Of a DNA stretch of 64,000 nucleotides, positions 31,709 to 41,453 are shown in pieces. Under the pieces are notes generated by a model. The model saw only the letters and a program-made list of their open reading frames with translations. It made no database searches and was not told where the DNA came from. Both the position numbers and the translations under genes were made by a program. Position 1 is the first letter of the stretch. Each line of letters begins with the position of its first letter. Source of the stretch: CAYWEP01 sp964608945 (GTDB lineage: Bacteria; Patescibacteriota; Microgenomatia; Levybacterales; UBA12049); NCBI GenBank assembly GCA_964608945.1, contig CAZSQB010000001.1:30440-94439 (forward strand). Direction: 5' to 3'.

Positions 31709-32382
31709 AGAAAAATAAAAAGAATTTTGAGAAATATTACTTTGAGGGATATTACAAAGGGATAGGGGATTTTAGTGTCAAACGAGATCGCGAGCTTTCA
31801 AATTGGTTTCGCGGGATGCTCGAATACATTAATAAATTTTATCCTATAAAGAATGGTAGAGGTAGAAAGTTAATTGAATTTGGTTGTGCAACAGGAGCAG
31901 CCGCAAATTTACTTGCCGATTATGGATTTAGTGTTTTCTCAAGCGATGTATCAAAATACGCTGTAAATTTAGCAGCGAAAAATTATCCGGATATAAAATT
32001 CATCGTCCATGATATGCAAAAACAATTCATGAAGGATGAGAATTTTGATGTAGCCGTTGCATTTGATGTAATAGAACACTTGAAAGATCCAGAAATGTCT
32101 CTTAGGAATACTTATAAGATATTAAAACATGGTGGGACTATAATTCTAACAACACCCAATGATTACAAACACATGTCAAATGATCCGACCCACATAAGCG
32201 TCAAGAAGCCTAATGAGTGGAGAAAAATTATGAGGAGGGTTGGCTTTAAGAACATTATGATTAAGCAAGTTGCATTTATTCCTTATTTTTACAGATTCCA
32301 CTGGAGGTTGAATTACGCACTGCCGATAGCAATTTCATCGCCTTATGTAATTTCACCGGTTGTAATTATTGCTAAAAAATGA
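31705..32382 (+). CDS. Class I SAM-dependent methyltransferase
   Basis: 225 residues. Motif I is KLIEFGCATGAAANLL (about 53-68), the acidic ribose-binding residue is in SSDVS, and motif IV is FDVAVAFDVIEHL, followed by GGTIILTTPN. This is a Methyltransf_11/UbiG-like core with a C-terminal cap of about 60 residues. It overlaps the GT-C gene before it and the giant membrane protein after it by 4 bases each, so it is part of a glycan-assembly operon and probably methylates a sugar residue. The acceptor cannot be deduced. Confidence 0.82.
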   Translation: MKKNKKNFEKYYFEGYYKGIGDFSVKRDRELSNWFRGMLEYINKFYPIKNGRGRKLIEFGCATGAAANLLADYGFSVFSSDVSKYAVNLAAKNYPDIKFIVHDMQKQFMKDENFDVAVAFDVIEHLKDPEMSLRNTYKILKHGGTIILTTPNDYKHMSNDPTHISVKKPNEWRKIMRRVGFKNIMIKQVAFIPYFYRFHWRLNYALPIAISSPYVISPVVIIAKK

Positions 32383-35300
32383 GAAAAAGAATTATTTTTG
32401 ATCTTATTATCATATTCATTATTGGTTGTCTTCCTATTCTTTGGTTTAGAGACGGTTCGATTCTTTTAGGACATGATGCGGGACTTGCGCTTGATCCGAT
32501 CATGCATTTTCTTGACCGTATACATGTTTGGTCTCAAAGATTTAGTCTTGGGACAGATCAGAACGGAGCGCTCCTTGGAGCCTTCGCGATTCATGGATTC
32601 GAGGCTTTGCTCGCGTACTTAGGTTTCAATTTACACTGGGGTCAAATAATACAATTCATAGTTTGGTTTACGCTACCAGGGCTCGCAATGTACTTTTTTG
32701 CTTCAAGAACTTTCCCGGACAAGACATATCTTCCGCTTATTGCATCCATCATTTACATGTTGAATTTTTATCTTTTGCAAGGGTGGTTTATTGCCGAGCG
32801 TACCAAATTCTCAATTTATGTTGCATTTCCACTAGTTTTGTATTTTTTGATTATATATTTAAGAAAAAAAACAAGTTTTCTTACGACTGTCGTCGTAACT
32901 GGAATTATACTTGGAGTATTTAACGGAGGAGGAAGTTTGCCCCTATATGGAGGACTTGCTCTTGGGGTTCTTCTTGTTTTTGTTTATATAAACGCAATTA
33001 ACTTAAACTTGGAAACGGTCAGGAGGACTATTTTCTATTCAGTGGGGGTCTTCTTCTTCTATATTCTTCTAAACGCTTATTGGGTTATTCCCTATGCATT
33101 TTACCTTTTCGGTTTTGCAAGTCGTGATTTGGCAATAGCGGGTGGGACAGAAGGAGCTCTATCATGGGCAAGGTATCTATCTTCAGGGTCAACATTCATC
33201 AATTTATTCCGGGGACAGGGAATACCCGATTGGTATCTTAACCCTTACCACGCTTATTCAGCGGGGTATCTTTCAAATCCGATCCTAATAATCTCCTCAT
33301 TTCTTTTCCCAATTCTAGCATTTGCATCTTTCTTAATTCAAAAAACAAGAAAAGAAGCATATATCATTTATCTTATTTTTCTAATTTGTTTGGTCGGAAT
33401 ACTATTTTCATCGGGTCCAGAATCTCAATTCGGTTTTATCTTTGAGTTTATGGTGAACTATGTTCCCGGATTCGCAATCTTTAGATCTGCATTTTTCAAA
33501 TTCAACTACATGGTATGGTTTTCATACGGACTTCTCATTGGGTTCACGCTTGACCATATACTTTCGCGTATTGAATTTAAATATTTCAAAAAAAACGCAC
33601 TTGCCTTCTCAAAAATTAGCTTGCTCTTATTCGTTGTTCTCTACGTGTTCTACCACCAGCAGGTTTTAAATGGTTCTTTTCTCGATTATTCCAAAGAACC
33701 CGGTAAAGAATTAACTACTCGTATCAAAGTTCCCGATTATATATTTGAGTTTGGAAAATGGGCAAATCAGCAGGATCCAAACGTTAGATTTCTTGTAATG
33801 CCTCAACTTGGGAATACAAGCTATATCTCTTATGATTGGCATTACTGGAGTATTGCTCCAGTTACTAGTTTGCTTTCAATAAATTCATTCGTTCATAATA
33901 CTGCACTTGTTCCTGAGAGCGAAAGGGTACTTATGAGTGAAATGTACGCAGCATTTTTGCGGGGAGACATGGAAAGTTTTTCTGACTTTACTGAAGTTTT
34001 CGCTATTGATGCTATCGTACTTCAAAAAGACTATGATTGGAAGAATCCTTCCTGGGGTACTGTAAACCCGGAAAAATATGAAGAAGTCTTAACGTCTCAT
34101 CCGGAATTATTTATTCGCGAAAAGACATTTGGAAGATGGAATGTGTATAAGATTGCAGAAAGGACACAATCTTTAAGAATAAATTCCAGCACAAAACTAA
34201 GTTTTCTGCAAGGAAAACTGGGCAAAGTTGTTTCATTTCCATTCTTTGCTCCTAAAACTCCATTGTTCATGAGTGATGTTGAGCAGAAAAATATTGACTA
34301 TTACGCCCAAAACGCCAGCGATATGTATCTGGCGCCTGAATGTATTCAATGTGATCTTGAATATAAAGAAGAAACATTTAAATATTATAATCCTAAGCTT
34401 CTTCCTGGATCAATTCTATATCCCATCATCGTTTTACGTGAGCAGCAAGTCAAAGCTTTATCGCGTGACTTTTTGTCCCTTATCAATTTCTATATAACAG
34501 CTTCAAATAGAAGAATCACTGAGATTAAATGGATGGTTGATACAAAAAATAGAATAGAGCAAATACTTCCAACAATTGAAAGGTATAGACAAACTCTGCG
34601 AGAACTTGCACAAGAACTAAAACAAAAAGATAGCGCCATAATTGAGAACAGAGCAGCACAGAGGGTAATGAATAATATTATCCAGCAAGTAAACCTTATT
34701 GACTCAGTGTATAGCGAACCAATAATGAGCATTTACCAACGTCAAGCGCTGTCTCAATCCTACAATGAAATTACTGAGATTGAGAGACTCGCAAAGGAGA
34801 AAATGTGGGTAACAGAGGACATGACGAATAAAAGATATATCTATGACCTTCCTCTTACGGGAGAGTATGAAATATATGTAAAGCGCGGAAGCTTGACGAA
34901 TCACGTGAGCGATCCCAAAGAGACAACCATCACATTCAAAGATTCACCGAATGTCTTAAAACCCATTACAACAGTTGGTGACTGGCTATCATTTGGAAAG
35001 ATTAACCTGACTAATAAAAAAACTTTTATAGGTCTAAAAGATGGAACAATGGCAAATCTGATTGATTCTACATCTCCTACTTTTCTAGATGGGAAAGAGG
35101 GGATAATTGTGGATAAAAATAATGTGACCTTTACAGTTGATAGTCTAAATAAATGTTTTTATTATCAATTCCATGATCTTGAATATTTAAATACTCAATA
35201 TGTTGTCTCCTTCTCCTACAGGAATTTCTCAGACAAGAATACTTTAAGTTTCTTCAATCAAGCTGAGGGAGATGAGTTCTTAAGGTACAGCGCAAAAAAC

Positions 35301-35885
35301 TCTTCACTTGCAAGTTTTAGATATCTTAATAAATTTATCAAGTTAATTACACCAAAAGACGGAAATGTAAGACTCGTTTTCTGTAATGGATTTTTATCAA
35401 TAAATGAAATCGGCAATTTCCAGAAACAATTTGACGCTGATCTATTACCGGGAAGCCAAACATTAATCGAAATTAAAAATATTACCTTTCATAAAGTAGC
35501 TTATCCTAATATTGTTTTTTATAAAAAACAGAAAGATGTGGATGATTCAAATACTGTTCAAAACTTTGTTAAAAAAGACCCTGTTACGTATGAGGTAGAT
35601 TTGGCAAAAAATAATACTCCGGCTTCTCTTATCATGCGCGAAAGTTTTGGAAAATATTGGAGAGTATGTGATGAGAAAAGTGTTTGTCTTCCATTTGGTG
35701 ATCAGTCACATTTTCAGACCGGAGGTTTTGCAAATGCTTGGTACTTAAAAGATCATTCTCTTGGTGAGAAATTAACAATTTATTATTATCCCCAAAGATG
35801 GTATGAAATCGGAACAATTATTACCATTGGTTCTATCGTGGTAATATTAGGAGGAGTATGTTTACGTTTATTTATAAGAAAATAA
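32379..35885 (+). CDS. Giant membrane protein with AftD/YfhO-like GT-C core, tandem copy 1
   Basis: 1168 residues. TM1 leads to LGHDAGLALDPIMHFLDR (about 29-46), the acidic loop found in AftD-type (DUF3367) arabinosyltransferases and related YfhO proteins. The conserved NGGGS segment lies near residue 186. About twelve helices are followed by a long extracytoplasmic part (from about residue 440), which includes a coiled-coil-like stretch near 700-800 and ends in one last TM. The whole gene is duplicated at 36303. It probably adds sugar units from lipid-linked donors during surface-glycan assembly. Its last 28 bases also encode the start of a small membrane protein. Confidence 0.68.
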   Translation: MRKRIIFDLIIIFIIGCLPILWFRDGSILLGHDAGLALDPIMHFLDRIHVWSQRFSLGTDQNGALLGAFAIHGFEALLAYLGFNLHWGQIIQFIVWFTLPGLAMYFFASRTFPDKTYLPLIASIIYMLNFYLLQGWFIAERTKFSIYVAFPLVLYFLIIYLRKKTSFLTTVVVTGIILGVFNGGGSLPLYGGLALGVLLVFVYINAINLNLETVRRTIFYSVGVFFFYILLNAYWVIPYAFYLFGFASRDLAIAGGTEGALSWARYLSSGSTFINLFRGQGIPDWYLNPYHAYSAGYLSNPILIISSFLFPILAFASFLIQKTRKEAYIIYLIFLICLVGILFSSGPESQFGFIFEFMVNYVPGFAIFRSAFFKFNYMVWFSYGLLIGFTLDHILSRIEFKYFKKNALAFSKISLLLFVVLYVFYHQQVLNGSFLDYSKEPGKELTTRIKVPDYIFEFGKWANQQDPNVRFLVMPQLGNTSYISYDWHYWSIAPVTSLLSINSFVHNTALVPESERVLMSEMYAAFLRGDMESFSDFTEVFAIDAIVLQKDYDWKNPSWGTVNPEKYEEVLTSHPELFIREKTFGRWNVYKIAERTQSLRINSSTKLSFLQGKLGKVVSFPFFAPKTPLFMSDVEQKNIDYYAQNASDMYLAPECIQCDLEYKEETFKYYNPKLLPGSILYPIIVLREQQVKALSRDFLSLINFYITASNRRITEIKWMVDTKNRIEQILPTIERYRQTLRELAQELKQKDSAIIENRAAQRVMNNIIQQVNLIDSVYSEPIMSIYQRQALSQSYNEITEIERLAKEKMWVTEDMTNKRYIYDLPLTGEYEIYVKRGSLTNHVSDPKETTITFKDSPNVLKPITTVGDWLSFGKINLTNKKTFIGLKDGTMANLIDSTSPTFLDGKEGIIVDKNNVTFTVDSLNKCFYYQFHDLEYLNTQYVVSFSYRNFSDKNTLSFFNQAEGDEFLRYSAKNSSLASFRYLNKFIKLITPKDGNVRLVFCNGFLSINEIGNFQKQFDADLLPGSQTLIEIKNITFHKVAYPNIVFYKKQKDVDDSNTVQNFVKKDPVTYEVDLAKNNTPASLIMRESFGKYWRVCDEKSVCLPFGDQSHFQTGGFANAWYLKDHSLGEKLTIYYYPQRWYEIGTIITIGSIVVILGGVCLRLFIRK

Positions 35886-36256
35886 TCAAAATTTACGATC
35901 AAGCGTCTATATTTGTTCGTGCAAACACTACGCAAATAGTTATTATTGTTGGCACATTTGTTTTTTTTGAAGTAATTCAGTCATTTCCATATATAAATAT
36001 TGTCCCCAACTATCAGTTTTTAGTAATAGGTTTTACACTTCTCTTATCTATGGTCTTACTTAGAGTTTCTATTTCTAATAAAAAAATAATGCTGGCTGTA
36101 TTAATTCTTTTCTTTCTGGCCGCAATCATAACAATATTCGACATTAAACGTATTTTAGACCTGATCGGATTTATAATCTTCGTTCTAATAGCGCTCGTTG
36201 TAATCCGACAGATTATAAATGATCGAGAAAAACTGAAAAAACTCGATCTAGAATAA
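35858..36256 (+). CDS. Small four-helix membrane protein, tandem copy 1
   Basis: 132 residues, nearly all hydrophobic, with four predicted TM segments: around residues 22-43, 49-70, 73-92 and 95-116. It has no motif I know. The start lies inside the 3' end of the giant gene in another frame, with a good Shine-Dalgarno sequence AGGAGG three bases before the ATG. A homologous small gene sits in the same position behind the second giant gene, so the pair looks like a unit. It may be an accessory subunit of the large transferase. Function unknown. Confidence 0.7.
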   Translation: MFTFIYKKIIKIYDQASIFVRANTTQIVIIVGTFVFFEVIQSFPYINIVPNYQFLVIGFTLLLSMVLLRVSISNKKIMLAVLILFFLAAIITIFDIKRILDLIGFIIFVLIALVVIRQIINDREKLKKLDLE

Positions 36257-36288
36257 GTGAGAAATAATGCACCTATCCTCCTGCCCAT

Positions 36289-36294
36289 TATAAT
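36289..36294 (+). promoter_or_regulatory. -10 box TATAAT for giant gene copy 2 (leaderless spacing)
   Basis: A perfect TATAAT ends 8 bases before the ATG at 36303. No clear -35 box stands at the expected distance. The 46-base gap before the gene is otherwise featureless. Confidence 0.4.
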
Positions 36295-36302
36295 TTTATT
36301 GC

Positions 36303-39300
36303 ATGAAGAGAAGAATTTTTTTTGATCTTGCCCTCATCTTAATTCTAGGGCTTATTCCGCTGTTGTGGCTTCCAAATGGCACAATTATCTTAGGGCATGA
36401 CGCCGGATTAACATTGGATCCGGTAGCAAATTTTTTAGATAGACTTTATGTTTGGACCCAAAGATTCGGAATAGGAACAGATCAAAGTTTTGCGCTCCTC
36501 GGAGCATTTTTGATTCACGGGCTTGAAGCATTCCTCGCATACATCGGACTTAATCTTCACTGGGGACAAATAATCCAATTTATTTTTTGGTTTGTTTTGC
36601 CAGGATTAACAATGTACTTTCTGGCATATAAGCTCTGGCCGGAGAAAAGATATTTGCCTCTGATTGCCGCAACCGTCTACATGATCAATTATTATCTCGT
36701 TCAGGCATGGTTTATTGCTGAGCGTACAAAATTTTCAATTTATGCAGGATTCCCAATATTTTTATATTTTCTTCTCTCCTATTTTTTGGGAAGGATGAGC
36801 TTTCTTCCAAGTGTCATTTTTGCCGGTCTCACTATCAGTATTTTAAACGGTGGAGGTAGTTTCCCTCTTTACGGTGGTTTGATAATTACAGTTTTTACAG
36901 TCTATGTTTATTTTGCCTTTTTACATTTTGAAAAGAAAACATTTTTAAAAATTGTTTATTTCTCATCAGGAGTCGCATTAGTTTACCTTTTGCTAAACGC
37001 GTATTGGTTAATTCCGTACGCTTTTTATATTTTAGGGTTTTACGGCCGCGATTTAGCACTTGCCGGGGGACCGGAAGGCGCTTTAGGTTGGGCAAGATAT
37101 GTTTCTCAAGGCGCCACTTTCTTTAATCTTTTGAGGGGGCAGGGAATTCCAGACTGGTACCTTAATCAATATCACGCCTTTGCGCAAAACTTCTTTACAA
37201 ACCCTCTTTTTATTGCTTTAAGCTTTACTTATCCAATCCTTGCGTACCTATCTCTCTTCTTTGTAAAGGAGAAAAAGACCAAATTACTTATTTACCTTTT
37301 TGTTATTTTGAGCCTTGTTGCTTTAATTTTTACATCAGGTCCAAGGTCACAGATTGGAATAATTTACAATACGTTAGCTCTTTATTTGCCGGGGTTTGCA
37401 ATATTCAGAAGCGTATATTATAAATTTGGATACGCCTTTTGGTTTGCATATGCAATTCTCATAGGGTTTTCATTAGATCATATTTTCTCTCGGATAGAGG
37501 CGAGGCTTCCAAAAAATCTGGCGACATTTTTCCAGAGAGTTGCAATAGTTGCCGTCGCAGGCTTCATAGTTTTTTACCACTATCCTATTCTAAACGGATC
37601 CTTTTTTGATTACTCGCACGAGCCTTCAAAAGAACTTACAACAAGGATAAAGGTTCCAAAATATGTTCTTGAGTTTGGAAAATGGATAAATCAGCAAGAT
37701 CCGGACACAAGATATTTAATTGTGCCGGAACTTTCAGAATCAGGATATGTTGCCTACAAGTGGAAGTATTGGAGCGTTGCGCCTCTCAATAGCTTACTGT
37801 CAAGGCATTCTTTTGTTCAAAATAGTCTTCTTTTGCCAATTTCTGAAAGAGTTCTTATTTCTAAGATGTATCAGAATTTTCTCAAAGAGGATTTTGATAG
37901 TTTCCTTGATTTCGCGGAAGTATTCGCAATAAATGGTATAGTTCTTCAAAAGGATTTTGATTGGAAAAATATATCTTGGGGCACTACTAGCCCCGCGATT
38001 TACGAGGAGATACTTGAGAAAAATCCTAATTTTAGACTCGAAAAAACTTTTGGAGAATGGAAAGTATACAGTATTATTGGAAGGCAAAAACCGCCGCGAG
38101 TGAACGCAACCACAAGACTCTCTTTCTTACAGGGTGATTTAAAAAATATTGTGTCATTCCCGTATTTTGATCCCCGCGCTCCTATATTTATGGGAGAATT
38201 GGATAGGAAAAATAGTCCTTACTTTGTTTTAAAGGCGGGAGAAATATTTGTTGCTCCCGAATGTTTCAATTGTGATCTTAAGGGGCCCGGACTCGGACTA
38301 ACTTTCTACGATCCAAAGGTTTTACCAGGTTCATTTTTTTATCCGCTAATCACAATTCAAGAACAAGACATTAAAAGGAGGTCTAACGATTTCAAATCTC
38401 TCTTAAATTATTATCTTACGATCTCTGATAGACGAATTATTGAGGCAAAATCGATTGTTGATCGGGAATTAAATCTTGTTCGCTTACCGGGAACGCTTGA
38501 CCGTCACAGGAAAGCACTCGCCGACCTTAAGAGAATTATTGGTTTGAAAGAGTGGAAAATTACAGGAAAAGAAGAAAACACTTCTGCTGAAATAGTTCGC
38601 GCTCATCTTTTGCAACAGGCAACTTGGATTGAGGAGCTTTACATCAATCCATTGGTTAAAACCGACAGCAAAAAAGTACTTGCTGATTCCTATGAAAGGG
38701 TATTGGTTCTTGAGTCCTTGGCCCGCAACAAAGTTTGGATTACAAAAGATCCCTATAACAAGCGTTTTATATTCGATTTGCCAAAGATAGGAGAGTACGA
38801 TGTATATGTAAAGCGCGGAAGCCTTGCGCACCTAAATGGTTTTGAAAAATCGGAGATGTCTCTTGCTGAAAAACCGGATGTCAAAATTACCCCAAAGGGA
38901 GAAATAGAAGGGTGGCTATCTTATGGACTTTTAAAAATTGACAATAACAGGATCCGCCTTGCCCTTTCCGATTCAACAGTGAAGAATCTTCTTGAGGGTA
39001 TAAGACCTACTCTTCCGCTTGATTCAAAAGGGATAAAAGATGAGAGTGGAACTTACTCATTTACTACGGATAGTATAGACAAATGTTTATCTTTCAATAT
39101 ATCAAATTTGGAGACAATAGGAGCTCGATATATGATTTCATTTCAGTATAGAAATCTTACCGACAGAAAGGACTTAAGTTTTTATTTGACTTTTCCCGGA
39201 CAATTTTTTCCCAAATTAGATATTCTGGGAACTTTTCTACCCAATAGCAGAAAGTTGAGCACCGAGGAAAGATTTATCGAGCCTAAAGACAAAAGAGTGA

Positions 39301-39815
39301 AAATCTTTTTCTGCAATGGTTTTGCTACTTTGGCTGAAAAAATAAGCGGGGAAGAAGTAAGTCCCAGTTTGATCCCCGGACAAACACTTATTGAGATTAA
39401 GGATATAAATCTTGTTAAAGTCTCCTCTCCAATTTTAATGTTGTACAAAAAACAAAGAGAGTCTGAAGGGATAGATTACGTGCAAAATTTTGGAAAAGAA
39501 AGTCCTGTTTCATATACAGCAGAAATAAAGGAAAATAGAGGACCACTATCCCTTACGATTCGTGAAAGTTATGGTAAGTATTGGCAAGTCTGCGAGGACG
39601 GAGGCAAATGCTATCCGTTTGACGAGCAAATTCATTTTGCATCGGCTGAGTACGGAAATGCATGGTATTTTGAAAATGGAATTCAAGGCAAATTAAAAAT
39701 TTATTACCTCCCACAGCAAATGTTTATTATAGGTTTGTTTATTTCTATATTTTCTTTAGTTATAATTTTTGGGAGGATATGCTGGGACGTTTTAAGAAAA
39801 AAACAATATCATTAA
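36303..39815 (+). CDS. Giant membrane protein with AftD/YfhO-like GT-C core, tandem copy 2
   Basis: 1170 residues, colinear with the product at 32379 and closely similar through the membrane core (LGHDAGLTLDP, GTDQSFALLGAFLIHG, LHWGQIIQF, NGGGS). The extracytoplasmic half is more divergent: the central helical stretch differs strongly, while ends such as DVYVKRGSLAH match. This pattern suggests the same donor chemistry with a different acceptor. Two cysteine pairs near the end (Cys-Glu-Asp-Gly-Gly-Lys-Cys region and EKSVC in copy 1) could form disulfides outside the cell. It is followed by its own small 4-TM gene with a 37-base overlap. Confidence 0.68.
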   Translation: MKRRIFFDLALILILGLIPLLWLPNGTIILGHDAGLTLDPVANFLDRLYVWTQRFGIGTDQSFALLGAFLIHGLEAFLAYIGLNLHWGQIIQFIFWFVLPGLTMYFLAYKLWPEKRYLPLIAATVYMINYYLVQAWFIAERTKFSIYAGFPIFLYFLLSYFLGRMSFLPSVIFAGLTISILNGGGSFPLYGGLIITVFTVYVYFAFLHFEKKTFLKIVYFSSGVALVYLLLNAYWLIPYAFYILGFYGRDLALAGGPEGALGWARYVSQGATFFNLLRGQGIPDWYLNQYHAFAQNFFTNPLFIALSFTYPILAYLSLFFVKEKKTKLLIYLFVILSLVALIFTSGPRSQIGIIYNTLALYLPGFAIFRSVYYKFGYAFWFAYAILIGFSLDHIFSRIEARLPKNLATFFQRVAIVAVAGFIVFYHYPILNGSFFDYSHEPSKELTTRIKVPKYVLEFGKWINQQDPDTRYLIVPELSESGYVAYKWKYWSVAPLNSLLSRHSFVQNSLLLPISERVLISKMYQNFLKEDFDSFLDFAEVFAINGIVLQKDFDWKNISWGTTSPAIYEEILEKNPNFRLEKTFGEWKVYSIIGRQKPPRVNATTRLSFLQGDLKNIVSFPYFDPRAPIFMGELDRKNSPYFVLKAGEIFVAPECFNCDLKGPGLGLTFYDPKVLPGSFFYPLITIQEQDIKRRSNDFKSLLNYYLTISDRRIIEAKSIVDRELNLVRLPGTLDRHRKALADLKRIIGLKEWKITGKEENTSAEIVRAHLLQQATWIEELYINPLVKTDSKKVLADSYERVLVLESLARNKVWITKDPYNKRFIFDLPKIGEYDVYVKRGSLAHLNGFEKSEMSLAEKPDVKITPKGEIEGWLSYGLLKIDNNRIRLALSDSTVKNLLEGIRPTLPLDSKGIKDESGTYSFTTDSIDKCLSFNISNLETIGARYMISFQYRNLTDRKDLSFYLTFPGQFFPKLDILGTFLPNSRKLSTEERFIEPKDKRVKIFFCNGFATLAEKISGEEVSPSLIPGQTLIEIKDINLVKVSSPILMLYKKQRESEGIDYVQNFGKESPVSYTAEIKENRGPLSLTIRESYGKYWQVCEDGGKCYPFDEQIHFASAEYGNAWYFENGIQGKLKIYYLPQQMFIIGLFISIFSLVIIFGRICWDVLRKKQYH

Positions 39816-40171
39816 TCAATTTTTCTACGAGTTTTTTCAAAGGCCATCTTGCGCATATTGTTTTTTTGGTCTTTGCTTTTCAAGTTCTTGTCGCAGCAGG
39901 CGCTCTCCCTTATTTTAATCTGATTAGTCAATATTCTTATTATGTTTTTACAGCTGTATGGTTGATATCCGTTTTTTTATTCAGGAAGCAGATTACAAGC
40001 ACTTTTATATTAAAAGGTATAATTATTCTTGTTTTATTGGGAATTCCTACCGCTTTGCTGGGTTTTGCCACTACAGCCGATGCGCTCGGTTTTGCTATTT
40101 TTGTTCTTATTGCAACAGGAGTAGTAAAAAAGAGCTTCGAGGATTGGAGCAATATTTCTGATTTTAAATGA
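39779..40171 (+). CDS. Small four-helix membrane protein, tandem copy 2
   Basis: 130 residues with four TM segments, a homologue of the protein at 35858 (both have an xYxxFxxxxxL second helix and end ...GFAIFVLIA-x-x-V(V/I)). The start is within the 3' end of the giant gene with GGAGG two bases before ATG. It is the last plus-strand gene before a convergent junction with the reverse heptose operon, 20 bases away. No terminator hairpin is visible there. Function unknown. Confidence 0.7.
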   Translation: MLGRFKKKTISLINFSTSFFKGHLAHIVFLVFAFQVLVAAGALPYFNLISQYSYYVFTAVWLISVFLFRKQITSTFILKGIIILVLLGIPTALLGFATTADALGFAIFVLIATGVVKKSFEDWSNISDFK

Positions 40172-40191
40172 TACCGATCATTAATCCTGAG

Positions 40192-41424
40192 CTATCTCCT
40201 TTTTGGTTTTGAGTAACTTGAAAGGAAAGAAGAAAAAACACTTTCTATCTTCTTAAGGTGCCTGTTATCCATTCCATGGTGGCAGCCGACAATAAAACCT
40301 CTTTCCATTATATCGTTTGTCACAGGGCATCTGTTCTTTGCAATTCTGTGGGGAATATTCCTAAAGCCAGGTTGTTTTAAGATATTTCCTGTAAAAATTG
40401 GTCTAGTTTGAATATTATTATGCTCAAGATATGTAACAATCTCAAGCCTTGAGAAAGGCGCATCCCTTTTAATGGTAAGAGGAAAGGCAAGCCACTGAGT
40501 TTCAACATCTTTTCGTTGAACTGGAAGGACAAAAAAGTCTTCATATTTTTCAAAAAACTTGTGAAGGTAAGAGAAGTTATTTACCCTCCTTTTTCTAAAT
40601 GTTGTAAGCTTGTCCAGCTGGGCGTTTGCAAAAGCTGCTGTAATTTCGGGAGCCAGGAAATTATATCCTATTTCAGAAAACACAAATTTTGCGTCATAGG
40701 GTATTTTGCCTAATTTTACGGCAAAGCGTTTTCTAATGTCTTCAGATTCTTGGAACACTGATGAATTTCTTCCCCACCCGCGAAGAACTTTAGCTCTGGT
40801 ATGCCATTTGGGATCATTCACTAAAATCATTCCCCCGTTTCCTGCTGCCGTGAGAATATGGGAACCGAAGAAACTAGTTGTGGTGATGTCAGTATATGCT
40901 CCTGTTGGTTTGCCTTTGAATTTTCCTCCATACGTATCGCATGAATCTTCTACAAAAAACAACTTATGTTTTTTGGCAATTTTTCTCAGTCTTTCCATAT
41001 CAGGAATATTGCCGAGAAGGAGTGGGATCATTAATGCACGTGTATTTTTCGTAAGCAGCTCTTCAATTTGATCAACATTTATATTATATGTTCCTGCTGT
41101 AACATCAACAAAAACAGGAATAAGTCCTTTTTTAAGCAAGGGGGAAACGGTTGTGGAGAAAGTTAAAAGAGGAGTGATAACTTCTGATCCTTCTGGCAGA
41201 TTCAGCAACTCAAAAGCAAGTAGATTAGCTGATGAGCCAGAGTTAACCATTACAGCATACTTTTTACCAAAATACTTTGTTGAGCGCTCCTCAAATTCAT
41301 AGGTCTCTTTTCCTGTATTTGTTCGATGCTCATCCAGTACTGCAGAAACACGTTCTTTTTCCTCATCTCCATGGACTGCTAGCGCATAAGGAACTCGAAG
41401 ATTGGTATCGTCTGATTTCGGCAT
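40192..41424 (-). CDS. RfbH-like PLP 3-dehydratase homologue without the Fe-S cysteines
   Basis: 410 residues. NSGSSANL (61-68) and EDSCDTYGGKF (159-169) bind PLP, and the active-site stretch TSFFGSHILTAAGNGG places His189 at the Schiff-base position. The overall layout and the RPIFTGNILKQPGF segment are closest to RfbH, the CDP-4-keto-6-deoxyglucose 3-dehydratase. From memory, RfbH has a cysteine-rich stretch (for a [2Fe-2S] cluster) after the WGRD motif; here the corresponding GWGRNSSVFQESED has no cysteine. It may work like ColD without Fe-S. It is the last gene of the reverse heptose operon, 29 bases after gmhA. Confidence 0.8.
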   Translation of the reverse strand: MPKSDDTNLRVPYALAVHGDEEKERVSAVLDEHRTNTGKETYEFEERSTKYFGKKYAVMVNSGSSANLLAFELLNLPEGSEVITPLLTFSTTVSPLLKKGLIPVFVDVTAGTYNINVDQIEELLTKNTRALMIPLLLGNIPDMERLRKIAKKHKLFFVEDSCDTYGGKFKGKPTGAYTDITTTSFFGSHILTAAGNGGMILVNDPKWHTRAKVLRGWGRNSSVFQESEDIRKRFAVKLGKIPYDAKFVFSEIGYNFLAPEITAAFANAQLDKLTTFRKRRVNNFSYLHKFFEKYEDFFVLPVQRKDVETQWLAFPLTIKRDAPFSRLEIVTYLEHNNIQTRPIFTGNILKQPGFRNIPHRIAKNRCPVTNDIMERGFIVGCHHGMDNRHLKKIESVFSSFLSSYSKPKRR

Positions 41425-41453
41425 ACATTGTTAATTATATCATCAAAATAAAG

